DNA of 64,000 bases from Exiguobacterium sp. s122 (lineage in GTDB: Bacteria > Bacillota > Bacilli > Exiguobacteriales > Exiguobacteriaceae): positions 1,364,001 to 1,428,000 of the forward strand of contig NZ_JACSMD010000001.1 of assembly GCF_018618475.1 (NCBI RefSeq), written 5' to 3'. The first letter of the stretch is position 1. Each line of letters starts with the position of its first letter. The translations under genes and the position numbers were made by a program. Under the pieces are notes generated by a model. It searched no databases, was not told where the DNA came from, and worked only from the letters and a program-made list of their open reading frames with translations. Shown here piece after piece: positions 34,830 through 44,473 of the stretch.

Positions 34830-35354
34830 TTAGCGCTGTGCCATGACATCGACGAAAGCGCGCATGTAATCTGGAAGATCGGGTGGCCGACGACTTGAGA
34901 CGATATGACCGTCCACGACGACTGGCTCATCATGCCAAATCGCACCGGCGTTCTCCATGTCGTCTTTAATACCTGGTGTGCTTGTCACATTGACGCCTTC
35001 TAAAATATTCGCTGAGATCAAGACCCATCCTGCGTGACAAATTTGACCGATTGGACGTTTTTCCTCATGCATGTAGCGGACGAACTCCTTCACCGAGTCA
35101 AACCGGCGCAATAAGTCTGGCGACCAGCCTCCTGGCACGAGAATCGCATCAAATGATGTGATATCGACGTCTTCGAACGCCACGTCCGATTTGGCCGGGA
35201 CACCATATTTACCTGTATACACATGTGCCCCTTTCTCACCAGCGAGGATGACGTTTGCGCCTTCTTCACGTAAGCGATGGACCGGATACCACAACTCCAA
35301 GTCTTCGAAGTCGTCACTGAGAATCTGCAAGACGTTCTTACCTTGTAATTTCAT
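34830..35354 (-). CDS. DJ-1/PfpI family protein
   Basis: 174 aa. The PfpI-type core is intact: Glu in LSDDFEDLELWYPV, FDAILVPGGWSPD, and the nucleophile elbow QICHAGWVLISA with the reactive Cys and adjacent His. Members act as glyoxalases/deglycases or general stress chaperones. The ATG at 35354 follows GGGAGGG; the longer in-frame start does not. Probably a single gene. Confidence 0.9.
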   Translation of the reverse strand: MKLQGKNVLQILSDDFEDLELWYPVHRLREEGANVILAGEKGAHVYTGKYGVPAKSDVAFEDVDITSFDAILVPGGWSPDLLRRFDSVKEFVRYMHEEKRPIGQICHAGWVLISANILEGVNVTSTPGIKDDMENAGAIWHDEPVVVDGHIVSSRRPPDLPDYMRAFVDVMAQR

Positions 35355-35443
35355 CGAATCCCTCCCTTTCATTTCCTTCACAAGTATACCCTAAAAGCTA
35401 CGCCGGGAAAACAAAACGATTGATTAGATTGACACCAAACCGG

Positions 35444-36382
35444 TCATTGGGATACGTTCAATTCGGCTGGCTGTACCACGCTCACGATGACATTTCCTGC
35501 CTTCCCGCCCGCATCGACGTAACGATGGGCCGCGACAATCTCCTCAATCGGATAGATCGAGTCGATGACCGCTTTTATGTGTCCTTCGTCGAACAGCTCG
35601 TTCAAGAAACTCAGGTCCTCTTTTCGTTCGCTCGAGACACCTTGACCGGCGACGGAACGAAACTTCCCACCCTCTTTGACATGCTTCCGGGCCATTCGCT
35701 TATCGATTTTTCCGGCCGCATCGAACACGGCATCATACGTGATCAACTCGTTGTCGTATCCTTCCGTTTTATAATCGACCAAAACGTCTGCGCCTAATTG
35801 TTTCACGAGTTCGAAGTTTCGCGTTTGACAAACTGCCGTCACGTGAGTCCCGAAGTGTTTGGCGATTTGGACGGCCATCGAACCGACTGCCCCGGAAGCC
35901 CCATAAATCAATACGGACTTCGTCTGTTCGATGTTCACTTTCCGTAAAAAGTGGAGGGCGGTCGTTCCACCGAACGGCAGGCTCGCCGCTTCCTCATAGC
36001 TTGCATGTCGTGGCATGTGTTCCACACATTTATGCACTTTGATACACGCATATTCCGCATAGCCGCCAAATCGCATCCTGGTCAACGCATAGACGCGGTC
36101 CCCTACGTTGAACGCGTCAACACGTGCTCCTGTCTCGACGACCTCTCCTGCCAAGACGACACCTAAAATCGGTTGACGCGGTGCTTTGAGTCCGACGACA
36201 AGCCGCATCGGAAGTTTGCCGGTTGCCGGGACGTCGAGCGCCCGGAGCCGACGGTCACCTGAATGAACGGCTGTCGCATGGACTCGAATCAATAGTTCAT
36301 CGGCTTTCGGAACAGGCTCGTCCACTTCGTGAAGCTCTAGCACATCTGGGGGGCCGTACGCGGTACAGATGACTGCTTTCAT
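35444..36382 (-). CDS. Zinc-free MDR oxidoreductase (quinone-oxidoreductase-like)
   Basis: 312-aa medium-chain dehydrogenase/reductase. It has the N-terminal AYGPPDVLELHEVDEP and a Rossmann segment VLIYGASGAVGSMAVQIAKH. The catalytic-zinc GHE motif of alcohol dehydrogenases is missing (the equivalent reads LAGEVVETG), as in quinone oxidoreductases. NAD(P)H-dependent reduction of quinones or enones is likely. ATG at 36382 after AGGAGG. Confidence 0.88.
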   Translation of the reverse strand: MKAVICTAYGPPDVLELHEVDEPVPKADELLIRVHATAVHSGDRRLRALDVPATGKLPMRLVVGLKAPRQPILGVVLAGEVVETGARVDAFNVGDRVYALTRMRFGGYAEYACIKVHKCVEHMPRHASYEEAASLPFGGTTALHFLRKVNIEQTKSVLIYGASGAVGSMAVQIAKHFGTHVTAVCQTRNFELVKQLGADVLVDYKTEGYDNELITYDAVFDAAGKIDKRMARKHVKEGGKFRSVAGQGVSSERKEDLSFLNELFDEGHIKAVIDSIYPIEEIVAAHRYVDAGGKAGNVIVSVVQPAELNVSQ

Positions 36383-36528
36383 CCTATCCCTCCTCATGAA
36401 TCTGAGTCAGCGAAATCGTCTTTTCCTTTAGTCTTCTTTTTCCGATATTCGCTACATGAAACATTCGGAGAGAAACCGATATTTAGAACGATTTGCCCGT
36501 AAACATCCATCGTTTTCCCAATATATTG

Positions 36529-36537
36529 TGTTATAAT
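36529..36537 (+). promoter_or_regulatory. Extended -10 promoter of thyA-dfrA
   Basis: TGTTATAAT is a perfect extended -10 element 47 bases before the thyA start codon. The -35 region is poor, as is common with extended -10 promoters. Confidence 0.65.
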
Positions 36538-36583
36538 GAGTGCGACTTTTTGAATATCTAGAATGAGAAAGGGGATTTCCCAC

Positions 36584-37378
36584 ATGAAGCAATACCATGA
36601 TTTATGCGCCCATATCCTCGAACACGGGGTCGTCAAAGAGGACCGGACCGGTACCGGGACGACGAGCGTCTTCGGTTATCAAATGCGATTCAACCTTCAG
36701 GACGGGTTCCCCCTGATCACGACGAAAAAATTACATACCCGTTCCATCATCCACGAACTCCTTTGGTTCATCTCAGGGGAGACGAACGTCAAATATTTGC
36801 AAGACAACGGAGTCCGCATCTGGAACGAATGGGCAGATGAGGACGGCAACCTTGGTCCTGTCTACGGTGCCCAGTGGCGCTCCTTCCCGAAACCGGACGG
36901 CACGAGTGTCGACCAGCTCGCTCAGGTGATTGAACAGATTAAGACGAATCCAGACTCCCGCCGTCTCATCGTCTCGGCTTGGAACCCCGGTCAACTTGAA
37001 GACATGGCGCTACCGCCATGCCACCTGTTGTTCCAATTTTATGTTGCGGACGGCAAGCTATCGTGCCAGCTCTATCAGCGGAGCGCCGACACGTTCCTCG
37101 GTGTCCCGTTCAATATCGCGTCCTACGCCCTACTCACACATATGGTCGCGCATGTGACTGGCCTTGAAGTCGGGGACTTCGTCCATACGCTCGGCGACGC
37201 CCATATTTATCATAACCATCTCGAGCAAGTGAACTTGCAATTGACTCGTGAGCCACGACCGCTTCCACAACTAAAAATTGTCCGGGACGTCACTTCCATC
37301 GAGGACTTTCGGTTCGAGGACTTCGAAATCGTCGATTACGATCCGCACCCGCACATTAAAGGAGCCGTCAGCGTATGA
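36584..37378 (+). CDS. thyA: Thymidylate synthase
   Basis: 264 aa, the usual size. It methylates dUMP to dTMP using methylene-tetrahydrofolate and releases dihydrofolate. The catalytic Cys is in [13 protein letters not shown], and the dUMP-binding [19 protein letters not shown] and [10 protein letters not shown] are conserved. The ATG at 36584 follows AAAGGGGA; an in-frame ATG 21 bases earlier overlaps the site region. It overlaps dfrA by 4 bases. Confidence 0.98.
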   Translation: MKQYHDLCAHILEHGVVKEDRTGTGTTSVFGYQMRFNLQDGFPLITTKKLHTRSIIHELLWFISGETNVKYLQDNGVRIWNEWADEDGNLGPVYGAQWRSFPKPDGTSVDQLAQVIEQIKTNPDSRRLIVSAWNPGQLEDMALPPCHLLFQFYVADGKLSCQLYQRSADTFLGVPFNIASYALLTHMVAHVTGLEVGDFVHTLGDAHIYHNHLEQVNLQLTREPRPLPQLKIVRDVTSIEDFRFEDFEIVDYDPHPHIKGAVSV

Positions 37379-37857
37379 TCATACATGTCGTCGCCTATGG
37401 CTTAAATCGTGAAATCGGAAAAGATAACGACTTGCTCTGGAAGCTTCCGGATGACTTGAAGCAGTTCAAAGTGATCACGACGGGCGAGACGATCGTGATG
37501 GGCCGCAAGACTTACGAGTCAATCGGGCAGGCCCTCCCAAACCGGCGAAACATCGTCGTCACGTCCGACACATCGTTTAAGGCCGACAATATCGAAGTTT
37601 GGCATAATCTCGAGCGGCTAAAAGACGAAGCGAAAGAGCATAATTTTTTTGTCATCGGTGGCGCCACGTTGTATGAGCAGACGATGCCGTGGACCGATCG
37701 CTTTTTCGTCACGGTGGTCGATGAAACGTTTGAGGCCGATACGTTCTATCCGACGCTACCGGACGTCGTCGTCACATCGGAACAGTTTCATCCGAGCGAT
37801 GACCGTCACGACTACAGTTTCACCTTTTATCAATACGACAGAAAAGACATCGATTGA
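37375..37857 (+). CDS. dfrA: Dihydrofolate reductase
   Basis: 160 aa. It reduces the dihydrofolate produced by ThyA back to tetrahydrofolate with [25 protein letters not shown] contains the active-site Trp and Asp, GRKTYESIG and [10 protein letters not shown] are the cofactor-binding segments. Translationally coupled to thyA (ATGA). Confidence 0.97.
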   Translation: MIIHVVAYGLNREIGKDNDLLWKLPDDLKQFKVITTGETIVMGRKTYESIGQALPNRRNIVVTSDTSFKADNIEVWHNLERLKDEAKEHNFFVIGGATLYEQTMPWTDRFFVTVVDETFEADTFYPTLPDVVVTSEQFHPSDDRHDYSFTFYQYDRKDID

Positions 37858-37872
37858 ATTCGATGTCTTTTT
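37842..37872. terminator. Bidirectional terminator after dfrA
   Basis: AAAAGACATCGA (37842-37853) pairs with TCGATGTCTTTT (37860-37871). The stem includes the dfrA stop codon and serves the convergent GGDEF gene as well. Confidence 0.9.
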
Positions 37873-39353
37873 TAGTCTGGCAATTTTTCAAGCCATTGTT
37901 CAATTTTCTCAGTGATGGCAGCCTCACTATCAGCCTCAGATACGTCGTCATATAGACCAAGCTTGGCTGCCGTCCGTGAAGTCACAGCTAAGATGTGACT
38001 ATACTTGCCGCGTTGTTCTTTCACGGCCGAAAATGTTCGTACGTCACTCGATTCGGGTTCATCGAGTACAAACATCTCGACGTGTTCGTTGCATACATAA
38101 GCTTCATACGGTCGGTAGATGACTTCATATCGACGATGCTGCTTCGGTAGCTGATCCGCCAAGCGGGCGTATTTTCTCGGACTCATCGTGACGTAGGCAA
38201 GCCGCTTCTCTTCCCGAACGGCTGTCGAATAACGAATGATGCGATTGCGTCCGTCCCGCTTCGCCTTATAGAGTGCCTCGTCGGCGTAAGCGCACCACTC
38301 GCCAAGTGTCAGACCGGTCTCACAGACACGCGTGTATCCAATCGAGACGGTGACATGATGTTCATAGGCGAACGTCATCTGCTCAATGCGTGTCCGTACA
38401 CGCTCGAGCACGGTGTCGACGACTTGTCGGTCCGAGACGTTCAAGATGACGAGAAACTCCTCACCCCCGTAACGAATCAATTCATCACTTGAACGGATGG
38501 CGAGCCGAATCTCTTCAGCGACCCGATGGAGCACCTCGTCGCCATAGGCATGACCGAACGTATCGTTCAATTGTTTAAAATGATCGATATCTAGTAGTGC
38601 AATCGTAAAACTCTCGCCTGAACGCTCGAGCCGAGACATGAATCGACTGAACGTCGGCTTTAAATATTTTCGATTGAACGCCCCGGTCAACTCATCGACG
38701 AGTAGCGCTTTTGAGACGAGACGCGCTTTTTCGATATGATGCCCGAGTCGGACGAGACGCTCTTCCATCGGAATCCATGACTCCCAATAGTCATCGAAGC
38801 CATACGAATAGGCGGCGAGCCGATAATGCTCGTTCGTTCCGATGACGATGAGCGGGACGTATAATTTTTTCATCTTGCTAACGAACGACTGGATGTCACG
38901 CTCACGAAAGTTCGACCATAGCTCGACATCCATCATAATCGCTTTCGGGACATCCTCGTAGTCATACTCGACTGCCTCAGCTAACGTTTGTAAAAACACG
39001 GGCCGCGCTCCAAGTTTCTCGACACGCGGTTTATATCGGCTAAACGTCGAAAAACTGGTAGACAAGATGAGGACGAGGTCTTCCTCTTCTTGTTCGATTC
39101 CAAGAATCGTGTGTATGTATCGTTTCACCGGAGCGATTAGCGCTGTCGCCTCCGATTGTGTGAGGACAGCGGGCAAATCACGTGCATCCGCCTCAACCCG
39201 GCTGAAAATTTCAAGTAAATGCATGAACCGACGCGTCTTCACTTCGGTTTTCATCCAATCCAGTAAATAATCAATCTCTTGTTTTGGCAGTTGTCGCGCT
39301 TCTGTCAATTTGAACAAGATCTCGTGTATACGATCTGTAGGTTGATGCAACAT
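37872..39353 (-). CDS. Diguanylate cyclase with pseudo-receiver domains
   Basis: 493-aa soluble protein expected to make cyclic di-GMP. The GGDEF domain (about residues 215-378) has an active GGEEF at 296-300 and the product-inhibition I-site RSSD at 287-290, five residues upstream as it should be. Before it, residues about 92-210 look like a receiver domain with an Asp at 142 but without the usual acidic pair. After it, about 385-490 again has receiver-like beta strands (MFVLDEPESS, HILAVTSR). The N-terminal 90 aa are helical and unassigned. GGGGGG precedes the ATG. Confidence 0.88.
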   Translation of the reverse strand: MLHQPTDRIHEILFKLTEARQLPKQEIDYLLDWMKTEVKTRRFMHLLEIFSRVEADARDLPAVLTQSEATALIAPVKRYIHTILGIEQEEEDLVLILSTSFSTFSRYKPRVEKLGARPVFLQTLAEAVEYDYEDVPKAIMMDVELWSNFRERDIQSFVSKMKKLYVPLIVIGTNEHYRLAAYSYGFDDYWESWIPMEERLVRLGHHIEKARLVSKALLVDELTGAFNRKYLKPTFSRFMSRLERSGESFTIALLDIDHFKQLNDTFGHAYGDEVLHRVAEEIRLAIRSSDELIRYGGEEFLVILNVSDRQVVDTVLERVRTRIEQMTFAYEHHVTVSIGYTRVCETGLTLGEWCAYADEALYKAKRDGRNRIIRYSTAVREEKRLAYVTMSPRKYARLADQLPKQHRRYEVIYRPYEAYVCNEHVEMFVLDEPESSDVRTFSAVKEQRGKYSHILAVTSRTAAKLGLYDDVSEADSEAAITEKIEQWLEKLPD

Positions 39354-39494
39354 TCCCGACCCCCCAGTTTCGTTCTCCCGAATTTCGCTTCTTCTTTCGA
39401 TTATGAGACTTCATCCACGAAAATACAACTATTTCCTCATTTTATTCCTATTGTTTGACAAAAGGATAGTACTTACGTACTAAATATCGCAATA

Positions 39495-39517
39495 AAAAAG
39501 CGACCTTGCGGCCGCCT
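39495..39517 (-). terminator. Terminator of fumC
   Basis: GCGGCC-GCAA-GGTCGC stem with one wobble pair, followed on the minus strand by TTTTTT, just past the fumC stop. The remaining DNA from 39354 to 39494 is the AT-rich leader of the GGDEF gene. Confidence 0.8.
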
Positions 39518-39522
39518 CTGTG

Positions 39523-40923
39523 TTATTTTTCAACCTTTAAGTTTGGAGACGTCATCTCTTCCGGACGAATCCATTTGTCAAATTGTTCCTCGTCAAGGAG
39601 ACCCGTCTTTAACGCCGCTTCTTTGAGCGATACGCCTTCTTTGTGAGCAAGTTTCGCGATTTTCGCCGCATTTTCGTATCCGATGTGCGGGTTAAGCGCT
39701 GTGACGAGCATGAGTGAGCGCTCGACGTTATGGGCAATCACGTCAAAGTCCGGCTCGATGCCGACCGCGCAATGCGTGTCGAACGAATGGAGACTATCCG
39801 TCAATAAGCGACACGTCTGTAAGAAGTTGTACATAATGACGGGCTTAAAGACGTTTAACTCGAAGTTCCCTTGGCTTGCCCCGAATCCGATTGTCGCATC
39901 GTTTCCGAGCACTTGTGCAGCGACCATCGTGAGCGCTTCACTCTGTGTCGGGTTGACTTTTCCAGGCATGATCGAGCTACCCGGCTCGTTCTCAGGGATT
40001 GTGATTTCCCCGATGCCGGCACGTGGTCCTGAGGCGAGCCAACGAACGTCGTTTGCGATTTTCATTGCGTCCATAGCGAGTGCCTTCAACGCGCCGTGGG
40101 TGAAGACGAGTTGGTCATGGCTAGTAAGCGCATGGAACTTGTTCACCGCGGTAACGAACTGTTTGCCCGTCTCTTGTGAGATTTTCGCTGCGACGACTTC
40201 CCCGAAGCGTGGATGGGCGTTGATGCCTGTACCGACAGCCGTCCCGCCTAGGGCAAGTTCCGTCAACGGTTCGATCGTCCGCTCAATCATCTGTTTCGAC
40301 AATTCGAGCATTCGGACCCAACCACTGATTTCTTGTCCGAGTGTGACCGGTGTCGCATCTTGAAGATGGGTCCGTCCAATCTTGACGATGTCCATGAACT
40401 CGTCAGCCTTACGGGCAAGCGTATCGTGCAGCGCCTCAATCGCTGGGAGGACGTGATCTTCGACCGCTAATATGGCCGCGATATGCATCGCCGTCGGATA
40501 CGTGTCGTTTGAACTTTGCGATTTGTTGACATCATCGTTTGGGTGAATCTTAAGTGATTGACCGCGCGCCTTTAACAAGTCATTCGCCAAATGAGCAATG
40601 ACTTCGTTGACGTTCATGTTTGACTGCGTCCCTGAACCGGTCTGCCAGACGACAAGCGGGAACTCGGCATCATGTTTCCCCGCGATGATGTCATCGGCGA
40701 CTTCACTAATGACGTCAGCTTTAGCTTGTTCGAGTACGCCAAGTTCTGCGTTCGCAAGAGCCGCTCCCTTTTTCAAAATGGCGAAGGCGTAAACGACCTC
40801 AAGTGGCATCTTTTCCGTTCCAATCTTAAAGTTCTCTAGACTGCGTTGCGTCTGCGCGCCCCATTTTGCCGAAGCTGGAACATTGATTTCCCCCATCGTG
40901 TCCCGTTCAATCCGATAATCCAT
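39523..40923 (-). CDS. fumC: Class II fumarate hydratase
   Basis: 466-aa oxygen-stable enzyme of the TCA cycle, fumarate to malate. The superfamily signature [15 protein letters not shown] is intact, as are the N-terminal [39 protein letters not shown] and [16 protein letters not shown]. Aspartase shares this fold, but [10 protein letters not shown] and the C-terminal [16 protein letters not shown] favour fumarase. GGGGAA precedes the ATG. Single gene. Confidence 0.96.
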   Translation of the reverse strand: MDYRIERDTMGEINVPASAKWGAQTQRSLENFKIGTEKMPLEVVYAFAILKKGAALANAELGVLEQAKADVISEVADDIIAGKHDAEFPLVVWQTGSGTQSNMNVNEVIAHLANDLLKARGQSLKIHPNDDVNKSQSSNDTYPTAMHIAAILAVEDHVLPAIEALHDTLARKADEFMDIVKIGRTHLQDATPVTLGQEISGWVRMLELSKQMIERTIEPLTELALGGTAVGTGINAHPRFGEVVAAKISQETGKQFVTAVNKFHALTSHDQLVFTHGALKALAMDAMKIANDVRWLASGPRAGIGEITIPENEPGSSIMPGKVNPTQSEALTMVAAQVLGNDATIGFGASQGNFELNVFKPVIMYNFLQTCRLLTDSLHSFDTHCAVGIEPDFDVIAHNVERSLMLVTALNPHIGYENAAKIAKLAHKEGVSLKEAALKTGLLDEEQFDKWIRPEEMTSPNLKVEK

Positions 40924-41004
40924 GAAAATTCCCCCTCTTTTTTTGACTACGCTTCCATTCTAGCGAAACTTATATGAAAAAGAAACGGGCGTCTCGGTAA
41001 ATGG

Positions 41005-41033
41005 AAAAAAAGTCGGGCAACGTGGCCCGACTT
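41005..41033 (-). terminator. Terminator of the YhaM-CobW-exonuclease-RNase H operon
   Basis: AAGTCGGG (41010-41017) pairs with CCCGACTT (41026-41033); six T follow on the minus strand. Confidence 0.9.
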
Positions 41034-41043
41034 CATGTTGGAA

Positions 41044-41430
41044 TCACTCGGTCAACGCTTGTTTGGCGACCGAATCTGCTCGATTTTCACTGCGTGGCAC
41101 CCATTTCAGGAAAGTGACCGGTAAATCATCATAGGCGATGAGCGCCTCGAGAAAGAGCGGCCGGGCCGATGTGTCTTTTAAGAACCGTTGTTCGAGGGCC
41201 CGCACAATCGTTTCGGCATCCGAATAAATCATGAACGACGTCTCTCCTTCAAGAAGATGAGCCAGCTCGAGCGCAAAGACGAGCGCGGCAAGCTCAGCGT
41301 GCACGCTCGTCAATCCTGACACGCGCTTTCGATGCGTCGACACTGTACCGTCGGAACGACGAATCCAAACCCCGAGCCCGTTCAAACCGGTTTGTTGGTT
41401 CGTTGCGGCGTCAAAATAGATGTGAACCAA
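41044..41430 (-). CDS. RNase HI-like protein
   Basis: 128 aa. The RNase H fold carries all four acidic active-site positions: YFDAATN, SVHAELAAL, YSDAETI and SENRADSVAKQA. This resembles B. subtilis YpeP, which also neighbours a 5'-3' exonuclease gene (ypcP). A TTG at 41430 with GGGAGG nine bases upstream is the likely start, giving MVHIYFDAAT; the longer frame only adds sequence inside the exonuclease gene. It overlaps that gene by 20 bases. Confidence 0.85.
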   Translation of the reverse strand: MVHIYFDAATNQQTGLNGLGVWIRRSDGTVSTHRKRVSGLTSVHAELAALVFALELAHLLEGETSFMIYSDAETIVRALEQRFLKDTSARPLFLEALIAYDDLPVTFLKWVPRSENRADSVAKQALTE

Positions 41431-42193
41431 AGCGATAAGCCTCCCAGCTCGTCTCGATTGGGGCATGGACGTCAATTAGTGACAGTTGTTTTGACAGTTT
41501 CGCCACGTCTTCTTGCCCATCGAGCTTCTTCGAGAACTTCCGGTGCGCCTCGAGCAATTGATCATGCTTCAACCGGTCAAACAGCACTTCGACCGTATCG
41601 TACGATTGAACGAGAATCGTCGCCGTCTTCGGTCCAATGCCACGGACGCCCGGAATATTGTCCGATGCGTCTCCTTGGAGCGCCTTTACATCGACAAACT
41701 GAAGCGGTTTGATGCCGTAAAGCGACTCAAACACTTCACCGTTCATGAGCACTTCTTCCCCTTTTTTCGGGACGATTTGAAAGACCGAGTCCGATAACAG
41801 TTGGTGCAGGTCGCGGTCCGACGAATAGAGGTACGACTCGCCTGGGAAGTGTGTCGCCACCGCGCCCATCAAGTCGTCGGCCTCATAACCAGCGAGCTCT
41901 GATTGGAAGATGCCGCGTTCCGTCAATGCCGCCCGCAATTTGACGTAGTCGTCGAATAACGGTTCCGGCAGCCCGGTCCGTGTTGCCTTATATTCAGGGA
42001 AAATGGCGAATCGATGTGTCGATTCACGCGGCCCGTCCCAAAAGAAAGCGATATGAGAGAAGTCATTCGTCCACCCATCGACTTTTCGGAGCAAGCCTTT
42101 CACGGTCACATCAGGGTCGAGTGCCCGACGACGCTCTGTCGCGAAATAGTAGCGCGACAACAAGTTGAACCCATCCACTAACATCAGTTTCAC
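41411..42193 (-). CDS. 5'-3' exonuclease (PolA N-domain-like)
   Basis: 260-aa stand-alone FEN/XPG-type nuclease like B. subtilis YpcP. MLVDGFNLLSRYYF and the acidic AGYEADDLMGAVA are metal-binding regions; ALQGDASDNIPGVRGIGPKT is the helix-hairpin-helix DNA-binding segment. It removes RNA primers and flaps during replication and repair; the co-transcribed RNase H fits that role. It overlaps the CobW gene by 4 bases. Confidence 0.93.
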   Translation of the reverse strand: MKLMLVDGFNLLSRYYFATERRRALDPDVTVKGLLRKVDGWTNDFSHIAFFWDGPRESTHRFAIFPEYKATRTGLPEPLFDDYVKLRAALTERGIFQSELAGYEADDLMGAVATHFPGESYLYSSDRDLHQLLSDSVFQIVPKKGEEVLMNGEVFESLYGIKPLQFVDVKALQGDASDNIPGVRGIGPKTATILVQSYDTVEVLFDRLKHDQLLEAHRKFSKKLDGQEDVAKLSKQLSLIDVHAPIETSWEAYRFGSHLF

Positions 42194-43125
42194 GTCTCAT
42201 CCACCTCACATGCCTGTAATCCGCGAGCGAGTGCGTCACGGTCAAGTTCTTTTCCAATCCAAACAAACACCGAACGGGCGTCATCGCTCGGCTCGTTCGC
42301 GAACGTCGCACCCATCAACTGGTTCGTCGCCTGGACGACGAATTTAGACCGTTCCCCGTCAAGTCGGACGATCGCCTTTAAACGATACAGCTGGTCCTCA
42401 TAATGCATGAGTACCTCTCGAACGTAGCGCGTTACACGTTCCCTTGAGAGCGGTACGTCTGTCGTCAACGTGACGGCACGAAGCGTGGCGACCGACCCGT
42501 GACCTTCTGTCAACGTCGACAGCTGTCTCTCGTCGACACGCGATAACTGAAACGTGTTTTCGAGCAAATCGTAGTCCCCTTCCGTCTGTACCGTCTCGAC
42601 GACGCGAACGGTTGGGTTGATTGTTCGAATCCGCTCATGCGCCTCCCTGAGCGCGGTCTCGTCCACGAGATCCGTCTTATTCAAAAGAATCACGTCGGCA
42701 TAAGCGATTTGATGAATTCCTTCTATAAACAGGTCACGATTCATTTGGCTCGCATCGACGACCGTTAATATCGCGGTCAACTTGAAATGAGTTCGTAAGT
42801 AGTCATCATAATAAATTGTCTGGATGATGGGGGCTGGATCGGCAACACCTGTCGTCTCGATGACGATCCGGTCGAACGTCTTGTCTTTAGCCGCAAGTTG
42901 ATAAAACGTCTTACTTAAATCGTTTTGAATCGAGCAACAAATACAGCCGTTTGACAATTCAATTTGTTCTTGGTCCATCTGGACGATCAATTGCTCATCC
43001 AAATTGACGGAACCGAGCTCGTTGACGATGAGCAAGATGCGCTCGTTCGTCGCCGCGAGCAGCCGGTTCATATAAGTCGTCTTGCCGGCACCTAAAAAAC
43101 CGGTCACAAGTTGCACGGGAATCAT
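42190..43125 (-). CDS. CobW/COG0523 family metal-chaperone GTPase
   Basis: 311-aa G3E GTPase. Walker A is GFLGAGKTT, the metal-binding CxCC is in SNGCICCSIQND, and NKTDLVDE is the base-specificity motif. The C-terminal CobW domain follows. Relatives insert or transfer zinc (YciC, ZNG1), cobalt or nickel. I find no Zur box before this operon, and it is embedded among nuclease genes, so its client may be one of those metal-dependent enzymes; that is inference. Confidence 0.92.
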   Translation of the reverse strand: MIPVQLVTGFLGAGKTTYMNRLLAATNERILLIVNELGSVNLDEQLIVQMDQEQIELSNGCICCSIQNDLSKTFYQLAAKDKTFDRIVIETTGVADPAPIIQTIYYDDYLRTHFKLTAILTVVDASQMNRDLFIEGIHQIAYADVILLNKTDLVDETALREAHERIRTINPTVRVVETVQTEGDYDLLENTFQLSRVDERQLSTLTEGHGSVATLRAVTLTTDVPLSRERVTRYVREVLMHYEDQLYRLKAIVRLDGERSKFVVQATNQLMGATFANEPSDDARSVFVWIGKELDRDALARGLQACEVDET

Positions 43126-43140
43126 TACAAAAACCTCACT

Positions 43141-44319
43141 TTATAGATTATCATGGATGCGCGCCCACTTTTCATAGCGAGCGTCGAGCAAATCGATGAA
43201 ATGGAGCAACCATCCTTCCGCCGTTACCGGAAGAACGCTCGATCCCCATTCCCGTTTTCCATGATGAGATAAAATCATATGCCAAATGCGATGATGGACG
43301 TCTAGCGGCAACGTGACGCCGGATTGACGTTGGCTCTTCTCGAACAAGAGCCCTCCATACGGCATATGACCGATCAGACTGCCCATCGGATTGATGGAGA
43401 TCCCTGTCGTCTCGCTCGTGCCCGTGACGGCAAACAAATTCTCGAAGCGACGCGGCGAAGACAGGAGATGGCTATATTCGTACAATTTACCGATATCGTG
43501 GAACAAAATCCCGAGGGCAAGCTCATCCCACCGGAGCGGTTCTTTCAACTCGGCCATCGCCTCGCATGCCGCATAAAGCGACTCAAACGTCCCTTTGAAC
43601 GCCTGCTCGACTTTCACACCGTTCATCGTATTCCATACATCTACTTTGTGCAACTGCTCGGCCTCTTTGATGACACGAAACGCCATCGCCAAATAGTCGT
43701 CTTGCTCGTAGATTCGATAGCCAAGCCGAAGCATGCACGTCGTGTGCTTCAATAAGCCACCTGCATAGTTATGGTGATGATACAAGGCGGCCGGTGCCAA
43801 TACGAAATCATCCCATACGTCCTCAAGCAGGGCGTACGCGATCGTTTGGGCATCTGGTGAGAGCGTCGCGAGAATCGCGAACAGTTCCGTTGCGAATGCT
43901 TCTAGCTTCTCGTCGTTCGGCAATCCAGGCAAAAGCGAGACGGCCTCGTCACGAGAGATGGCTTGCACTTTGTCGATTGTGATCGACTTCGCCCCGTCCG
44001 GTTTCGGATAGACGTCGATTTTTCCTGATACGGCGACGACTCCTGACTCATAGATCGGCAAGAGCTGATCTTCATTCCCACGTAGCCAATGCTTCGCACG
44101 AATCAAGCCGCTCGCTGTCGTCAAATTTAACTGAAGCCACTTCGCGCCTGACTTACTCTCTTTCACCTCGACCGTACTGACAAGTGCTTTCGTGTCCACC
44201 GGGGTCCCGTCTGTCAAATCGGACAGGCGTACGTCCGAGGGCTCGATGACCGGGATTCGATACACCTTACGGTCAAACTCGTTCCCCGTCACCGGTTCGA
44301 TTTGTTGATAATAGTTCAT
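43141..44319 (-). CDS. yhaM: YhaM-family 3'-5' exoribonuclease
   Basis: 392 aa: N-terminal OB-fold (about 30-125) and an HD phosphohydrolase domain. Metal ligands are seen in HHHNYAGGLLKHT (181-193), ILFHDIGKLYEY (HD at 274-275) and ILSHHGKREWGS. YhaM is usually about 314 aa; here about 60 residues are inserted between the first His motif and the HD pair (roughly 205-262). First gene of a four-gene unit with CobW, exonuclease and RNase H. Confidence 0.85.
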   Translation of the reverse strand: MNYYQQIEPVTGNEFDRKVYRIPVIEPSDVRLSDLTDGTPVDTKALVSTVEVKESKSGAKWLQLNLTTASGLIRAKHWLRGNEDQLLPIYESGVVAVSGKIDVYPKPDGAKSITIDKVQAISRDEAVSLLPGLPNDEKLEAFATELFAILATLSPDAQTIAYALLEDVWDDFVLAPAALYHHHNYAGGLLKHTTCMLRLGYRIYEQDDYLAMAFRVIKEAEQLHKVDVWNTMNGVKVEQAFKGTFESLYAACEAMAELKEPLRWDELALGILFHDIGKLYEYSHLLSSPRRFENLFAVTGTSETTGISINPMGSLIGHMPYGGLLFEKSQRQSGVTLPLDVHHRIWHMILSHHGKREWGSSVLPVTAEGWLLHFIDLLDARYEKWARIHDNL

Positions 44320-44415
44320 AACAGCCCCTCCTTCACATCTGTGCCCATTGTACCGTTTTTCATCCGGCTAGGCGAACATACTTTCGTTATAGGTCGAAAA
44401 ATATAGTGGAATTCA

Positions 44416-44444
44416 TTGAAAGCGCTTACGAGTATTGATACGAT
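44416..44444 (+). promoter_or_regulatory. Promoter with cre box before the 170-aa gene
   Basis: TTGAAA (44416-44421), 17 bases, TACGAT (44439-44444). TGAAAGCGCTTACG (44417-44430) matches the cre consensus at all but the last position and overlaps the -35, the classical arrangement for CcpA repression. Confidence 0.65.
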
Positions 44445-44473
44445 AGAGATAGTTCTAAAAAGGGGGAATCGAG

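Noticed and set aside
39683-40363. 226-codon open frame on the plus strand inside fumC
   Set aside because: Shadow of the fumC reading frame; low-complexity Ser/Pro-rich translation and no ribosome site.
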